Assembly (NCBI RefSeq): GCF_900103215.1
Contig: NZ_FNGV01000004.1
Span: 186,001-250,000 of the forward strand
Direction: 5' to 3'
Source of the DNA: Kriegella aquimaris
GTDB taxonomy: Bacteria > Bacteroidota > Bacteroidia > Flavobacteriales > Flavobacteriaceae
DNA: 64,000 bases
Both the position numbers and the translations under genes were made by a program. The notes below the pieces were generated by a model, which saw nothing but the letters and a program-made list of their open reading frames with translations, did not search any database and was not told where the DNA came from. This document shows, piece after piece, positions 1 to 8,165 of this stretch (its first letter is position 1; the number at the start of each line of letters is the position of its first letter).

Positions 1-2
1 GC

Positions 3-356
3 ATTATCTGTGAACGCGATAAAATTGAGGAAATAATCGATGCCAGAACAAGCGACGCCATAGCTTTGGCCCTTCGTTTCAACGCGCCGATCTTTACCTA
101 TAAGACCATACTGGACAAAGCAGGTATTTTTCTAAAATTTTCTGCCAAGGACAAAGAAAAAGAAGATAGCGATGACAGCATCATGGTAGATGAAATTCTG
201 CAAGAGGGGGAAACTGTCGAAATCGATAGCGACCCTACAGGTGCCTATAAAGAGCTTAATATAGAAGAACTGCATAAAGAATTGGAAAAGGCGGTGGCCA
301 ATGAAGATTACGAAAAGGCAGCCAAACTCAGGGATGAAATATCGAAACGTAACTAG
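3..356 (+). CDS. Bifunctional nuclease family protein (DUF151), C-terminal part
   Basis: The reading frame is open from the window edge, so the 5' part of the gene lies outside. The visible 117 residues carry the DUF151 core ending (IDARTSDAIALALRFNAPI), then an acidic linker and a C-terminal UvrB/UvrC-type motif (EELHKELEKAVANEDYEKAA..RDEI). This DUF151 plus UVR-motif layout is common in Bacteroidota. Proteins of this family are described as nucleases in plants, while bacterial members are poorly characterised. nupC follows 166 bp downstream on the same strand, which matches a common flavobacterial neighbourhood. There is no ATG before the conserved core, so the record is partial rather than a short gene. 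Confidence 0.88.
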   Translation: MICERDKIEEIIDARTSDAIALALRFNAPIFTYKTILDKAGIFLKFSAKDKEKEDSDDSIMVDEILQEGETVEIDSDPTGAYKELNIEELHKELEKAVANEDYEKAAKLRDEISKRN

Positions 357-522
357 CATGTTGTGCGTAGCGGTAAAAAAATTCCTTCCTGCCAGTAACT
401 TGAGTTTTTGATTTTTTTGGCTTTCAAAATCGTTATCCCAAGAACATTTTTGACACAAACGAATCAAAAAAAATAGATTTTAAGGCTTCGTTTAAAGGGC
501 CACATCAACCAATCGTCTTTTT

Positions 523-1977
523 ATGAAATCCATCTACTGGTTTTTTCTGTTTGCCCTTCTAATTTCATCCCCCTCCATAGCACAAACAACTAGTATTCAA
601 GATACACTCAGTACGACAATAACTGCGACGACTATTACCAATGACATGGGAACGTCTGAAATCATTGCGAACGAAGGTTTTTCAATAAGTAGTCTATGGC
701 GTGGTATTCTGGGCATGGGGGTGCTGATTTTTATTTCCTTTCTCTTTAGTGCGAATAGAAAAGCCATTAATTGGAAAACCGTCGGTATCGGTCTAGGCAT
801 ACAATTGTTGATTGCCATTGGTGTTTTAAAAGTTCCTATTGTACAACTGCTCTTCGATAGTATCGGAAGGGTTTTTGTCAGTGTATTGGATTATACCCGG
901 GCAGGAAGTAAATTTCTGTTCGAGGGACTTGTCATCGACATGGATACCTTCGGCTTTATTTTCGCCTTTCAAGTACTTCCCACTATTATCTTTTTCTCGG
1001 CACTGACCTCGGTACTGTTCTATCTAGGAATCATCCAGAAAGTAGTGAAGGGCCTGGCCTGGCTATTGACCAAATCATTGGGCATTTCGGGCGCTGAAAG
1101 CCTGAGTATTGCCGGAAACATATTTTTGGGCCAAACCGAAGCTCCTTTATTGATCAAGGCCTATTTGGAAAAAATGAACAAATCGGAGATCTTGTTGGTT
1201 ATGATCGGAGGTATGGCTACTGTGGCGGGCGCCGTACTGGCTGCCTATATCGGCTTTTTAGGTGGTGATGACCCGGCACTTCGATTGACTTTTGCAAAAC
1301 ACTTATTGGCCGCTTCGGTTATGGCGGCGCCCGGGGCGATCGTTGTCTCTAAAATTCTATACCCTCAGACAGAGGCCATCGATACCAATGTAAAAGTATC
1401 TAGCGAAAAAATTGGCGCCAACATTTTGGATGCCATCGCCAACGGAACTACGGAAGGTCTAAAACTGGCGGTAAATGTTGGTGCCATGCTTTTAGTTTTT
1501 GTGGCGTTTATTGCCATGCTCAACGGTATTTTCGGATGGATCGGCGACTTTACCACCCTTAATGGTTGGATTGCCAAGAACTCCATGTACGAACAATTAT
1601 CGTTGGAGGCCATTTTAGGAACTATTTTCGCTCCGCTGATGTGGTTGATCGGGGTGGCCAAGGAAGATATTATGTTGATGGGACAGTTATTGGGCATTAA
1701 ATTGGCAGCCAGTGAATTTATCGGTTATATTCAATTGGCCGAACTTAAAAACGTCGTTAGCGCCACCCATTTCACGTACAACAAATCCATTATTATGGCC
1801 ACGTATATGCTTTGTGGCTTTGCCAATTTTGCTTCTATCGGTATACAAATCGGTGGTATCGGCTCCCTCGCTCCCGGTCAACGTAAGACACTTTCTGAAT
1901 TTGGTATGCGTGCCGTTCTGGGCGGATCTCTAGCCTCTTTGCTTTCGGCTACAATTGCGGGAATGATTTTGGGGTAA
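523..1977 (+). CDS. nupC: Concentrative nucleoside transporter (CNT family, NupC)
   Basis: 484-residue polytopic inner-membrane protein that should import nucleosides with Na+ or H+. An N-terminal signal-like segment (MKSIYWFFLFALLISS..IAQ) precedes the transporter. The nucleoside-binding motif GQTE is at residues 203-206 and a second family motif, AASEF, follows the long loop. The N-terminal, gate and C-terminal CNT domains are all present, and the length suits a CNT with an added signal peptide. With cdd, thyA and dihydrofolate reductase elsewhere in the window it fits pyrimidine salvage. A GC-rich hairpin follows the stop codon. Confidence 0.93.
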   Translation: MKSIYWFFLFALLISSPSIAQTTSIQDTLSTTITATTITNDMGTSEIIANEGFSISSLWRGILGMGVLIFISFLFSANRKAINWKTVGIGLGIQLLIAIGVLKVPIVQLLFDSIGRVFVSVLDYTRAGSKFLFEGLVIDMDTFGFIFAFQVLPTIIFFSALTSVLFYLGIIQKVVKGLAWLLTKSLGISGAESLSIAGNIFLGQTEAPLLIKAYLEKMNKSEILLVMIGGMATVAGAVLAAYIGFLGGDDPALRLTFAKHLLAASVMAAPGAIVVSKILYPQTEAIDTNVKVSSEKIGANILDAIANGTTEGLKLAVNVGAMLLVFVAFIAMLNGIFGWIGDFTTLNGWIAKNSMYEQLSLEAILGTIFAPLMWLIGVAKEDIMLMGQLLGIKLAASEFIGYIQLAELKNVVSATHFTYNKSIIMATYMLCGFANFASIGIQIGGIGSLAPGQRKTLSEFGMRAVLGGSLASLLSATIAGMILG

Positions 1978-1979
1978 AT

Positions 1980-2000
1980 CCCCCTAGACCCTGAAGGGGG
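1980..2000 (+). terminator. GC-rich hairpin after nupC
   Basis: Arms CCCCCT and AGGGGG are separated by 9 bases, starting 2 bases after the nupC stop. No long T-run follows, so it may be a weak terminator or a decayed copy of the CCCCT/AGGGG dispersed repeat type that also occurs after thyA. The remaining bases to 2216 hold no recognisable gene. Confidence 0.4.
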
Positions 2001-2216
2001 TACAACAAACAATCATTTTTTGTACTCTTTGACTTTCTGAGGATGCAACACGATTTTGAGCCTCGTTGATAAATTCTGAAAACTCGGCCGCAACCGCAGC
2101 ACCTATAACTACCTGAATCTCGTAATTTTACAGCATTAAAAAGTAGTTGGGTTTAAGCGTAATTTAATCTATAAGTCGGATAGAATCAATGACGTGATCC
2201 AATTGTTCTAAGCAAT

Positions 2217-2864
2217 ATGACCACAAATAATAATCTAGTGATGAAATGGATTTCTATAAAAAGTGATTATTCTTTTTATACGCACTTGAAATTGGTAATC
2301 ATTCAATCCGATTTGGTTGCAAAAGAGATACTCTCTAAAAGTGTAAATTCTGAATACAATGGAATAACAAGATTTTTACCAATCATATCTAGAAAAGCTG
2401 TTTACCTGAATAAAAACATAATTAATCTAGACAATACCGAGGATTATGAAATAGGAATCAAAACTCAAGAAAATCAATATGATTTTGAAAACCCTGCTCA
2501 AAAGGGAAAAGTTGTAGATTTAGCACATGAGCACATTCACCTTTCAAGCATTTTTGAAAAGCAATTTATAAACTGGTGGGAAGAAGACATAAAAAATAGA
2601 ATCCATGAGAAATATAACGGACTAAAAAATGCTAGTCCTATCTGTCAATTCACGAGACAAGTAAGAAATTCTTTTGGACATTCTGGAATAAATGTAACAG
2701 CAAACAATTGTATGGACCCAATTTGGAATAAACTTAACCTAAAAGCAACTAATGGAATCGATATTTATGCTGTTTTATCCATTGCAGATTTAATTAATTT
2801 GTGGATTGAATTCGAACATGATGAAGTTATAAATACTTCTTACAACAACGGCTACGGCAAATAG
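2217..2864 (+). CDS. Hypothetical protein, cassette-like accessory gene
   Basis: 215 residues, no recognised family. There is no signal peptide or membrane segment. Visible features are a conserved-looking HEHIHL segment, a WW pair and an R-x-x-R-N-SFGHSG stretch. The S-F-G-H segment near an R-N pair recalls small single-domain proteins of unknown function found in accessory regions. The gene is markedly more AT-rich than nupC and thyA around it. The last codons (YNNGYGK) run into a palindrome-rich sequence containing ACAACGG, like the end of a gene cassette. It lies in a three-gene block inserted between nupC and thyA. Function unknown. Confidence 0.7.
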   Translation: MTTNNNLVMKWISIKSDYSFYTHLKLVIIQSDLVAKEILSKSVNSEYNGITRFLPIISRKAVYLNKNIINLDNTEDYEIGIKTQENQYDFENPAQKGKVVDLAHEHIHLSSIFEKQFINWWEEDIKNRIHEKYNGLKNASPICQFTRQVRNSFGHSGINVTANNCMDPIWNKLNLKATNGIDIYAVLSIADLINLWIEFEHDEVINTSYNNGYGK

Positions 2865-3032
2865 AGCGTTTAGGCCTAACATCATTGGCCTTAGCGTGTT
2901 TTCGGGCACCGTCAAATATTTTGGATTTGGCAATTAAAAAAATAATGAGAAAACCCGCCGGTACCGAACGGGTAATTTAGGCGGGCAAAAAGCTGTGGCT
3001 ACAAGCTAAATCGTTAGTAGCATAAAAACTGG
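2848..3032 (+). repeat. Palindrome-rich cassette junction
   Basis: Starts inside the end of the preceding gene with ACAACAACGG. It then holds an AGGCC/GGCCT dyad and a CCCGCC (2954-2959) / GGCGGG (2990-2995) dyad, and ends with GTTAGTAGC just before the next gene. A related ACAACGG...GTTAGC pattern (about 4067-4118) follows the next gene. The layout resembles a recombination-type junction at the end of single-gene cassettes, but no integrase is in the window. Confidence 0.35.
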
Positions 3033-3037
3033 ATTAA

Positions 3038-4039
3038 ATGAAAAAGAACCTATTCGCAATATGGACCATTTTTTTGGTCTTTCAATTTACAACAGCACAA
3101 ACGAAGAACTTACAGTGGCTTGACATTGAATTGTCAAACTATGAATATCCGTATGCAGTTTCTACTGTAGCCTTAAAAGTTCAGGAACAAGATTTAAAAA
3201 TGGCTTATATGGATGTTAAGCCCGAAAATTACAATGGAAAAAACATAGTGCTTTTTCACGGTAAAAATTTTAATGGTGCGTATTGGAAAACGACGATCGA
3301 AGCACTAAGCAAAGAAGGGTTTCGCGTAATTGTACCCGACCAAATTGGATTTGGTAAATCTTCAAAACCAGCACATTTCCATTACACCTTTCAACAACTT
3401 GCAGAAAACACAAAAGCGCTTCTTGACACTTTAAACATAAAGAAAACTGCCATTTTAGGTCATTCTATGGGAGGTATGCTGGCTACACGCTTTACGCTGA
3501 TGTATCCCGATACCACGGAAAAATTGATATTAGAAAATCCTATTGGACTAGAAGACTGGAAACTGAAGGTACCTTATAAACCCGTATCGTGGTGGTATAA
3601 CAACGAGCTTAAAAAAAATTCTGCTGGCATTAAAAAATACCAACTGGTTAATTATTACGATAATAAATGGAAACCGGAATATGACCAGTGGGTAAACTTA
3701 TTGGCAGGTTGGACATTAAATTCAGACTATAATAGAATTGCTTGGAATGCGGCACTCACCTATGATATGATTTTCACTCAACCTGTTGTTTACGAATTTA
3801 AAAACATTACTGCTCCAACACTTTTAATTATTGGCACCAGAGATAGAACCGCCCTTGGTAAGCCATTGGTTTCTGAGGAAGTTAGAAAAACAATGGGATT
3901 ATATAAGGAATTAGGCAAACGAACTCAAAAGGAAATACCTGATGCACAGTTAGTGGAATTAGAAGACGTGGGGCATTTACCGCACATTGAAAAGTTTGAT
4001 GGTTTTATAAATCCACTGATTAAATTTTTAAAAGAATAA
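3038..4039 (+). CDS. Secreted alpha/beta hydrolase
   Basis: 333 residues with an N-terminal signal peptide (MKKNLFAIWTIFLVFQFTTAQ) and then an alpha/beta-hydrolase fold. An oxyanion-type HG is in LFHGKNFNGAYW. The nucleophile elbow GHSMGG has Ser143, the acid is probably Asp in GTRDRTALG, and the catalytic His is in DVGHLPHIEKF. The substrate cannot be told; the family includes esterases, haloalkane dehalogenases and epoxide hydrolases. It stands as a single gene between two palindrome-containing spacers in the accessory block between nupC and thyA, so it was probably acquired. Confidence 0.85.
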   Translation: MKKNLFAIWTIFLVFQFTTAQTKNLQWLDIELSNYEYPYAVSTVALKVQEQDLKMAYMDVKPENYNGKNIVLFHGKNFNGAYWKTTIEALSKEGFRVIVPDQIGFGKSSKPAHFHYTFQQLAENTKALLDTLNIKKTAILGHSMGGMLATRFTLMYPDTTEKLILENPIGLEDWKLKVPYKPVSWWYNNELKKNSAGIKKYQLVNYYDNKWKPEYDQWVNLLAGWTLNSDYNRIAWNAALTYDMIFTQPVVYEFKNITAPTLLIIGTRDRTALGKPLVSEEVRKTMGLYKELGKRTQKEIPDAQLVELEDVGHLPHIEKFDGFINPLIKFLKE

Positions 4040-4140
4040 TACCTTTTGCTTACCATATTTAGGTAACAACGGTTTTTATGCTTTAACCACGTAACCAATG
4101 ACAGACAAAGTGTTAGCTCATTTGGATGAAAATAAATTAA

Positions 4141-4674
4141 ATGCATCAAAATAAAATAGTTGAAACTGAACGTTTACTGATCACACCGACTTCAGAAGAT
4201 GATGCTGCATTAATTTATCAATTAATGAATACACCAAAGTTTATCGAAAATGTAGGAGACAGACAAATCAATTCAATTGAAGCGGCTAAAAAATATATTC
4301 GGCTAAAAATGCTGCCACAATTACAAGAACTCGGGTTTTCAAGTTATACCTTGATCACAAAGGCTGATGGTTTTAAAATAGGCACTTGCGGACTTTATAA
4401 TAGAGATGGCGTCGATGGCATTGATATTGGCTTTGGACTTTTACCGCAATATGAAGGAAAAGGATTTGCTTTTGAAGCTGCCCATAAAATAAAGGATATG
4501 GCATTCACCGAATTTGGACTTAAAGTCATTAGTGCCATCACCACAAAAACCAATATTGGGTCTCAAAAGCTTTTGGAAAAACTTGGCTTAAAATTAATTG
4601 GAACAACCAAAATTCCAAATGATAATAAAGAATTACTTTTATATAAAATTGAAAAAGAAAGCATCGTAAAATGA
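4141..4674 (+). CDS. GNAT family N-acetyltransferase (RimJ/RimL type)
   Basis: 177 residues. It starts with the [14 protein letters not shown] strand typical of RimJ/RimL-like acetyltransferases. The acetyl-CoA pyrophosphate-binding loop is [12 protein letters not shown], and the C-terminal half has [13 protein letters not shown], the usual 'N-x-x-S-xx-ll-eklGf' helix. The substrate is unknown; relatives acetylate protein N-termini or small molecules. Its TGA stop overlaps the thyA ATG (ATGA), so the two may be co-translated although the acetyltransferase looks like a recent arrival next to thyA. Confidence 0.87.
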   Translation: MHQNKIVETERLLITPTSEDDAALIYQLMNTPKFIENVGDRQINSIEAAKKYIRLKMLPQLQELGFSSYTLITKADGFKIGTCGLYNRDGVDGIDIGFGLLPQYEGKGFAFEAAHKIKDMAFTEFGLKVISAITTKTNIGSQKLLEKLGLKLIGTTKIPNDNKELLLYKIEKESIVK

Positions 4675-5495
4675 AACAATACCACGACTTACTCAAACAC
4701 GTTCTAGAAAATGGCAACCAAAAAGGAGACCGTACAGGTACCGGCACCTTGAGTGTTTTTGGCCATCAAATGCGTTTCGACCTGAGCGAGGGCTTCCCCA
4801 TGGTAACCACAAAAAAACTGCATTTAAAGTCCATCGTCTATGAACTGCTGTGGTTTTTAAAAGGAGATACCAATATCGCCTATCTACAAGAAAACGGGGT
4901 ACGCATCTGGAACGAATGGGCCGATGAAAATGGAGATTTGGGTCCCGTTTACGGACACCAATGGCGCAATTGGAACGGTGATGAGATCGATCAGATCAAA
5001 GAAGTGGTGCATGCATTAAAAAACAACCCCAACAGTCGACGTATGTTGGTATCGGCCTGGAACCCTAGTGTGTTGCCCGATACCTCAAAATCGTTCGCTG
5101 AGAATGTGGCCAACGGCAAAGCGGCCCTTCCGCCCTGCCATGCCTTTTTTCAATTTTATGTGGCCGATGGCAAATTATCTTGTCAACTATATCAACGTAG
5201 TGCGGATATCTTTTTGGGGGTTCCTTTTAATATTGCCTCCTATGCTTTATTTACGATGATGATGGCACAAGTTTGCGGTTACGAAGCGGGAGAATTCATA
5301 CATACATTTGGCGATGCCCACATCTACAACAATCATATGGAGCAAGTGGAATTGCAATTAAGCCGTGAACCACGCCCGTTGCCTAAAATGGTACTAAACC
5401 CTGAAGTAAAAGACATTTTCGATTTTACATTCGATGATTTTAGTTTGGTGGATTATAATCCGCACCCGCACATTAAAGGTATTGTAGCGGTGTAA
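4671..5495 (+). CDS. thyA: Thymidylate synthase
   Basis: 274 residues. It methylates dUMP to dTMP using 5,10-methylene-tetrahydrofolate and releases dihydrofolate, which dihydrofolate reductase (at 12655) recycles. The catalytic Cys156 sits in [12 protein letters not shown]. The dUMP-binding [12 protein letters not shown] motif and the C-terminal [10 protein letters not shown] are intact. The length is close to the classical enzyme. The ATG overlaps the upstream acetyltransferase stop codon. A palindromic repeat array follows directly. Confidence 0.97.
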   Translation: MKQYHDLLKHVLENGNQKGDRTGTGTLSVFGHQMRFDLSEGFPMVTTKKLHLKSIVYELLWFLKGDTNIAYLQENGVRIWNEWADENGDLGPVYGHQWRNWNGDEIDQIKEVVHALKNNPNSRRMLVSAWNPSVLPDTSKSFAENVANGKAALPPCHAFFQFYVADGKLSCQLYQRSADIFLGVPFNIASYALFTMMMAQVCGYEAGEFIHTFGDAHIYNNHMEQVELQLSREPRPLPKMVLNPEVKDIFDFTFDDFSLVDYNPHPHIKGIVAV

Positions 5496-5514
5496 ATGCA
5501 ACAGGCACATGATA

Positions 5515-6130
5515 GAAGGGGTGTCCGCCCAAGCAGACGGGGAGTTAAACCTACCTCTTACTACTAAATCTAATACCTATTCGCATTTAAACTCTCAGCT
5601 GAATATCACATCATGGTGCTCCCCTCTTTTTCAAAGAGGGGTGTCCGCCCAAGCGGATGGGGAGTTAAACCTACCCCTTGCTACCAAATCTAATAGCCGT
5701 TTACATTCAAACCCTCCGGCTTCACCACGGTGAACCCACCTCCCTTTAAAAAAGGGAGGAGCTAATCTAATTTTAAATTTTTAGTAGGATATCACATCTC
5801 GAGGCTCCCCTCTTTTCCAAAGAGGGGTGTCCGCTCAAGCGGACGGGGAGTTAAACCTACCTCTTGCTACTAAATCTAATACCTATTCGCATTTAAACCC
5901 TCCGGCTTCACCTACGGTGAACCCACCTCCCTTTAAAAAAGGGAGGAGCTACTCTAATTTTAAATTTTCAGCAAAATATCACATCTCGAGGCTCCCCTCT
6001 TTTTCAAAGAGGGGTGTCCGCGCCCAAGCGGACGGGGAGTTAAACCTACCTCTTGCTACCAAATCTAATAGCCGTTCACAGTTCAAACCCTCCGGCTTCA
6101 CTTGTCGTGAATCCGCCTCACCTTAAAACG
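5515..6130. repeat. Four-copy tandem array of palindromic repeats
   Basis: A unit of about 186 bp recurs with the shared word GTGTCCGC at 5521, 5641, 5827 and 6014 (spacings 120, 186 and 187). The first unit lacks about 66 bp and the last decays near 6120. Each full unit has four perfect or near-perfect dyads: CCCCTCTTT/AAAGAGGGG, GTCCGC/GCGGAC, TTCACC/GGTGAA and CCTCCCTTT/AAAGGGAGG. Short open frames through the units translate to the same peptide in each copy, but only because the DNA repeats. This is the only content of the 746-bp gap after thyA apart from the terminator. Confidence 0.85.
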
Positions 6131-6158
6131 GGATGAGCCATATTTCGTCTACCAAAAC

Positions 6159-6198
6159 AAAGAACCTCGGAAAATCTATCGATTTTCCGAGGTTCTTT
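6159..6198. terminator. Bidirectional terminator
   Basis: A perfect 18-bp inverted repeat (AAAGAACCTCGGAAAATC and its complement, 4-base loop) with A-rich left and T-rich right flanks. It lies between the thyA side (plus) and the DUF6807 gene (minus), so it can end transcription from both directions. Confidence 0.85.
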
Positions 6199-6241
6199 TC
6201 ACTTTTTACTCCCGGCAATTACCGAGATTTTCTGCAAATCT

Positions 6242-7339
6242 CTATTTAGAGAACGCTTCGAATCGTGAGTCTAAATCTGTTTTATCCAAATTCTTGCTGG
6301 CCACAATGATACGGTGCTTGAAAGTAGTGCTTTCCCCTTTATCCAATTCAAAGTTCAAAACCTCTTTGCCATCACTAAAAACAGCTTGCCCTAATGGATT
6401 GGCGGCAAAAAGTCCGTACCCACGTGAATGCCAATAGGTAGGGTAGCCAACATTCGATTTATTATCCAATATCACAAGTGAGATGTCTTCATCCCCAATT
6501 TTCGACCTCAGGTTTACCCAATTCGATCGCTTCGCCCAAGTATCCTCACCTTCTATACCCTCGGCATTCAAGTAATTTCCATTTACACCTTTATTATCAA
6601 GCGCCTCTACCTTAGTTGCTATTCCGTTGGCATCGGTAAACACTCCGGGCTTATCGGAAGGATGCTCCAATTCTCGGGTTGTTCGTATACCGAGCATTCC
6701 TTCTTTATTATCTTTAAACGTAACTTTTTCGTCCTGTGCGGTTAACCGGGTAATTCGATCAATAGAGAAAACATCGCCTTCTCCTTTAAAGATAAAAGTG
6801 GTGTTCTCTTTAAGCAATACCTTGCCATCGGGTGCAACCCAGTCCATAGTTACGTCTAAACTGGCTTCATCATCGCCCTCCGTAATCTTGTCGATAGATT
6901 TATGTATGATAGTTCCGTAGTGCTCTCGTTCGGCAACTTTAATAGAATCTGAATTATTCCAGAAATCCAAACCATTGACATCACCATAGTTAAACCAAAC
7001 ACCGACATGATGCGGGTGATCGACACGTTCTCCGACAGAAGGCTCCAAAGGAAATTTTCTTGTAATCTTTGTACCCTGCGGTGTAATTAATGGGTATAAA
7101 ACCGGTTTTTTGATATTCTTTGGATAGATATACGACGTAAAATGTTTACCGTCGATCATCACCTCTACACTTCGGTCGGCTTCGTTTGAAACGAGTTGTA
7201 TTCTTTTGCTAGCGGGTTCGGCTTCACTCATTGTCGACGCTTCTTTTTTAGCTCCGTCTTTACAGGAGACCAAGACCATGGCAACTGCCAAAAAACTAAT
7301 ACCGGTAACCTTGAATTTTGAAAAAATAGTACTACACAT
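6242..7339 (-). CDS. DUF6807 (PmoA-like) lipoprotein
   Basis: From the ATG at 7339 it gives 365 residues. This start yields a lipoprotein signal ending in VLVSC; an in-frame ATG at 7360 would add seven residues. The body is the DUF6807/PmoA-like fold: DHPHHVGVWFNYGDVNGLDFWN near residue 110, a TTFIFKG..DVFSIDR strand region, a glycine-rich NSNVGYPTYWHSRGYGLFAANPLG segment, and a FKHRIIVA ending. Family members accompany sugar oxidoreductases and DUF1080 proteins in Bacteroidota and Planctomycetes; biochemical function is not settled. It lies 73 bp downstream of the DUF1080 gene, probably in one operon. It is exported and likely faces the periplasm or cell surface. Confidence 0.85.
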   Translation of the reverse strand: MCSTIFSKFKVTGISFLAVAMVLVSCKDGAKKEASTMSEAEPASKRIQLVSNEADRSVEVMIDGKHFTSYIYPKNIKKPVLYPLITPQGTKITRKFPLEPSVGERVDHPHHVGVWFNYGDVNGLDFWNNSDSIKVAEREHYGTIIHKSIDKITEGDDEASLDVTMDWVAPDGKVLLKENTTFIFKGEGDVFSIDRITRLTAQDEKVTFKDNKEGMLGIRTTRELEHPSDKPGVFTDANGIATKVEALDNKGVNGNYLNAEGIEGEDTWAKRSNWVNLRSKIGDEDISLVILDNKSNVGYPTYWHSRGYGLFAANPLGQAVFSDGKEVLNFELDKGESTTFKHRIIVASKNLDKTDLDSRFEAFSK

Positions 7340-7412
7340 AGTAAATTGATATATTAACATTAATAGTTAAACCAGAGCTATAACTAAATCTGGATAAAAA
7401 ATACAAACAAAC

Positions 7413-8012
7413 CTATTTGATGGCTCCTATCCTGATATTTCGGAAACTTATGGACATATCTTTATTTGGATGAAGCTGCAAACCGATCGGGCCTTCTTTA
7501 AGGGCGTCTTCCGACTCATACTGTAGCACCTCTTGCCCATTAAGCCAGACCGTATACAAATTACCGACCGCTTTGACCTTCATTGTATTCCAATCTTTAA
7601 GTTTCAATAACTTAGCTACATCCTTTGCCTCTTTGGGATACCCTTTTCCAGGAATATAGGGTGATCCGGTCATGTCTCTTTTTAGAGATCCCGAAATCCC
7701 TATTTGAATTTGCTGTTCCTCCGCGCGAATAAATATACCGGAATCAACCGTGCCTTCGCCGAATAAAAAGTCGGTCTCGATGACGAAATCGGTATACACT
7801 TTATCCGTCCATAAGATAGAGCCCTTCTGCTCTGGGCCACTTTTGGCAACTAAAAGTTTATTTTTAACGCTCCACCACGTATTGTTCTCCGGGGCCGTCC
7901 ATCCTTTAAGGTTTTTACCGTTAAAGGCTTTTTTCATTTTCGGTTCTTGTGCCGTTACATTCTGAAGTGACCATACCAAAAATAGTATGGCAATGCTGTT
8001 TTTTAATATCAT
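7413..8012 (-). CDS. DUF1080 protein (3-keto-disaccharide hydrolase-like)
   Basis: 199 residues with a signal peptide (MILKNSIAILFLVWSLQNVTAQ) followed by one DUF1080 jelly-roll domain. Typical elements are FNGKNLKGWTAPENNTWWSV, the DFVIETDFLFGEGTVDSGIFIR strand pair, and PIGLQLHPNKDMSISFRNIRI at the end. Some members cleave 3-keto-glycosides, which would need a partner dehydrogenase; a GMC oxidoreductase starts at 62911 but is far away. It is the first gene of a probable two-gene operon with the DUF6807 lipoprotein. Two dyads lie upstream. Confidence 0.86.
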   Translation of the reverse strand: MILKNSIAILFLVWSLQNVTAQEPKMKKAFNGKNLKGWTAPENNTWWSVKNKLLVAKSGPEQKGSILWTDKVYTDFVIETDFLFGEGTVDSGIFIRAEEQQIQIGISGSLKRDMTGSPYIPGKGYPKEAKDVAKLLKLKDWNTMKVKAVGNLYTVWLNGQEVLQYESEDALKEGPIGLQLHPNKDMSISFRNIRIGAIK

Positions 8013-8061
8013 GTTTTAAGGTTGTTTTCTTAGAGCATGAAAATATAAAAATTATCGCAAC

Positions 8062-8129
8062 ATAGTATACTACTATCCTTTAAATTACAAATGGATTGAT
8101 CCAAAACCGTATAGAGTACAATACTATAC
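8062..8129. promoter_or_regulatory. Two AT-rich dyads between divergent genes
   Basis: ATAGT-N5-ACTAT at 8062-8076 and GTATAG-N9-CTATAC at 8109-8129 share AGTATAC/ATACTATAC words. They sit between the minus-strand DUF1080 gene and the plus-strand egtB. They could be operators for either promoter, but no regulator gene is adjacent. Confidence 0.35.
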
Positions 8130-8165
8130 TTTCATATTCTTTATCTTTAACACAAAATCGTCTTT

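Noticed and set aside
2848-3032. True integron attC site
   Set aside because: No integron integrase is visible and the pairing is imperfect, so only a cassette-like junction is claimed.
5509-6126. Two open frames giving the repeated peptide SAQADGELNLPLATKSN
   Set aside because: The peptide repeats only because the DNA unit repeats, and every unit is full of palindromes. There is no gene-like composition or start.
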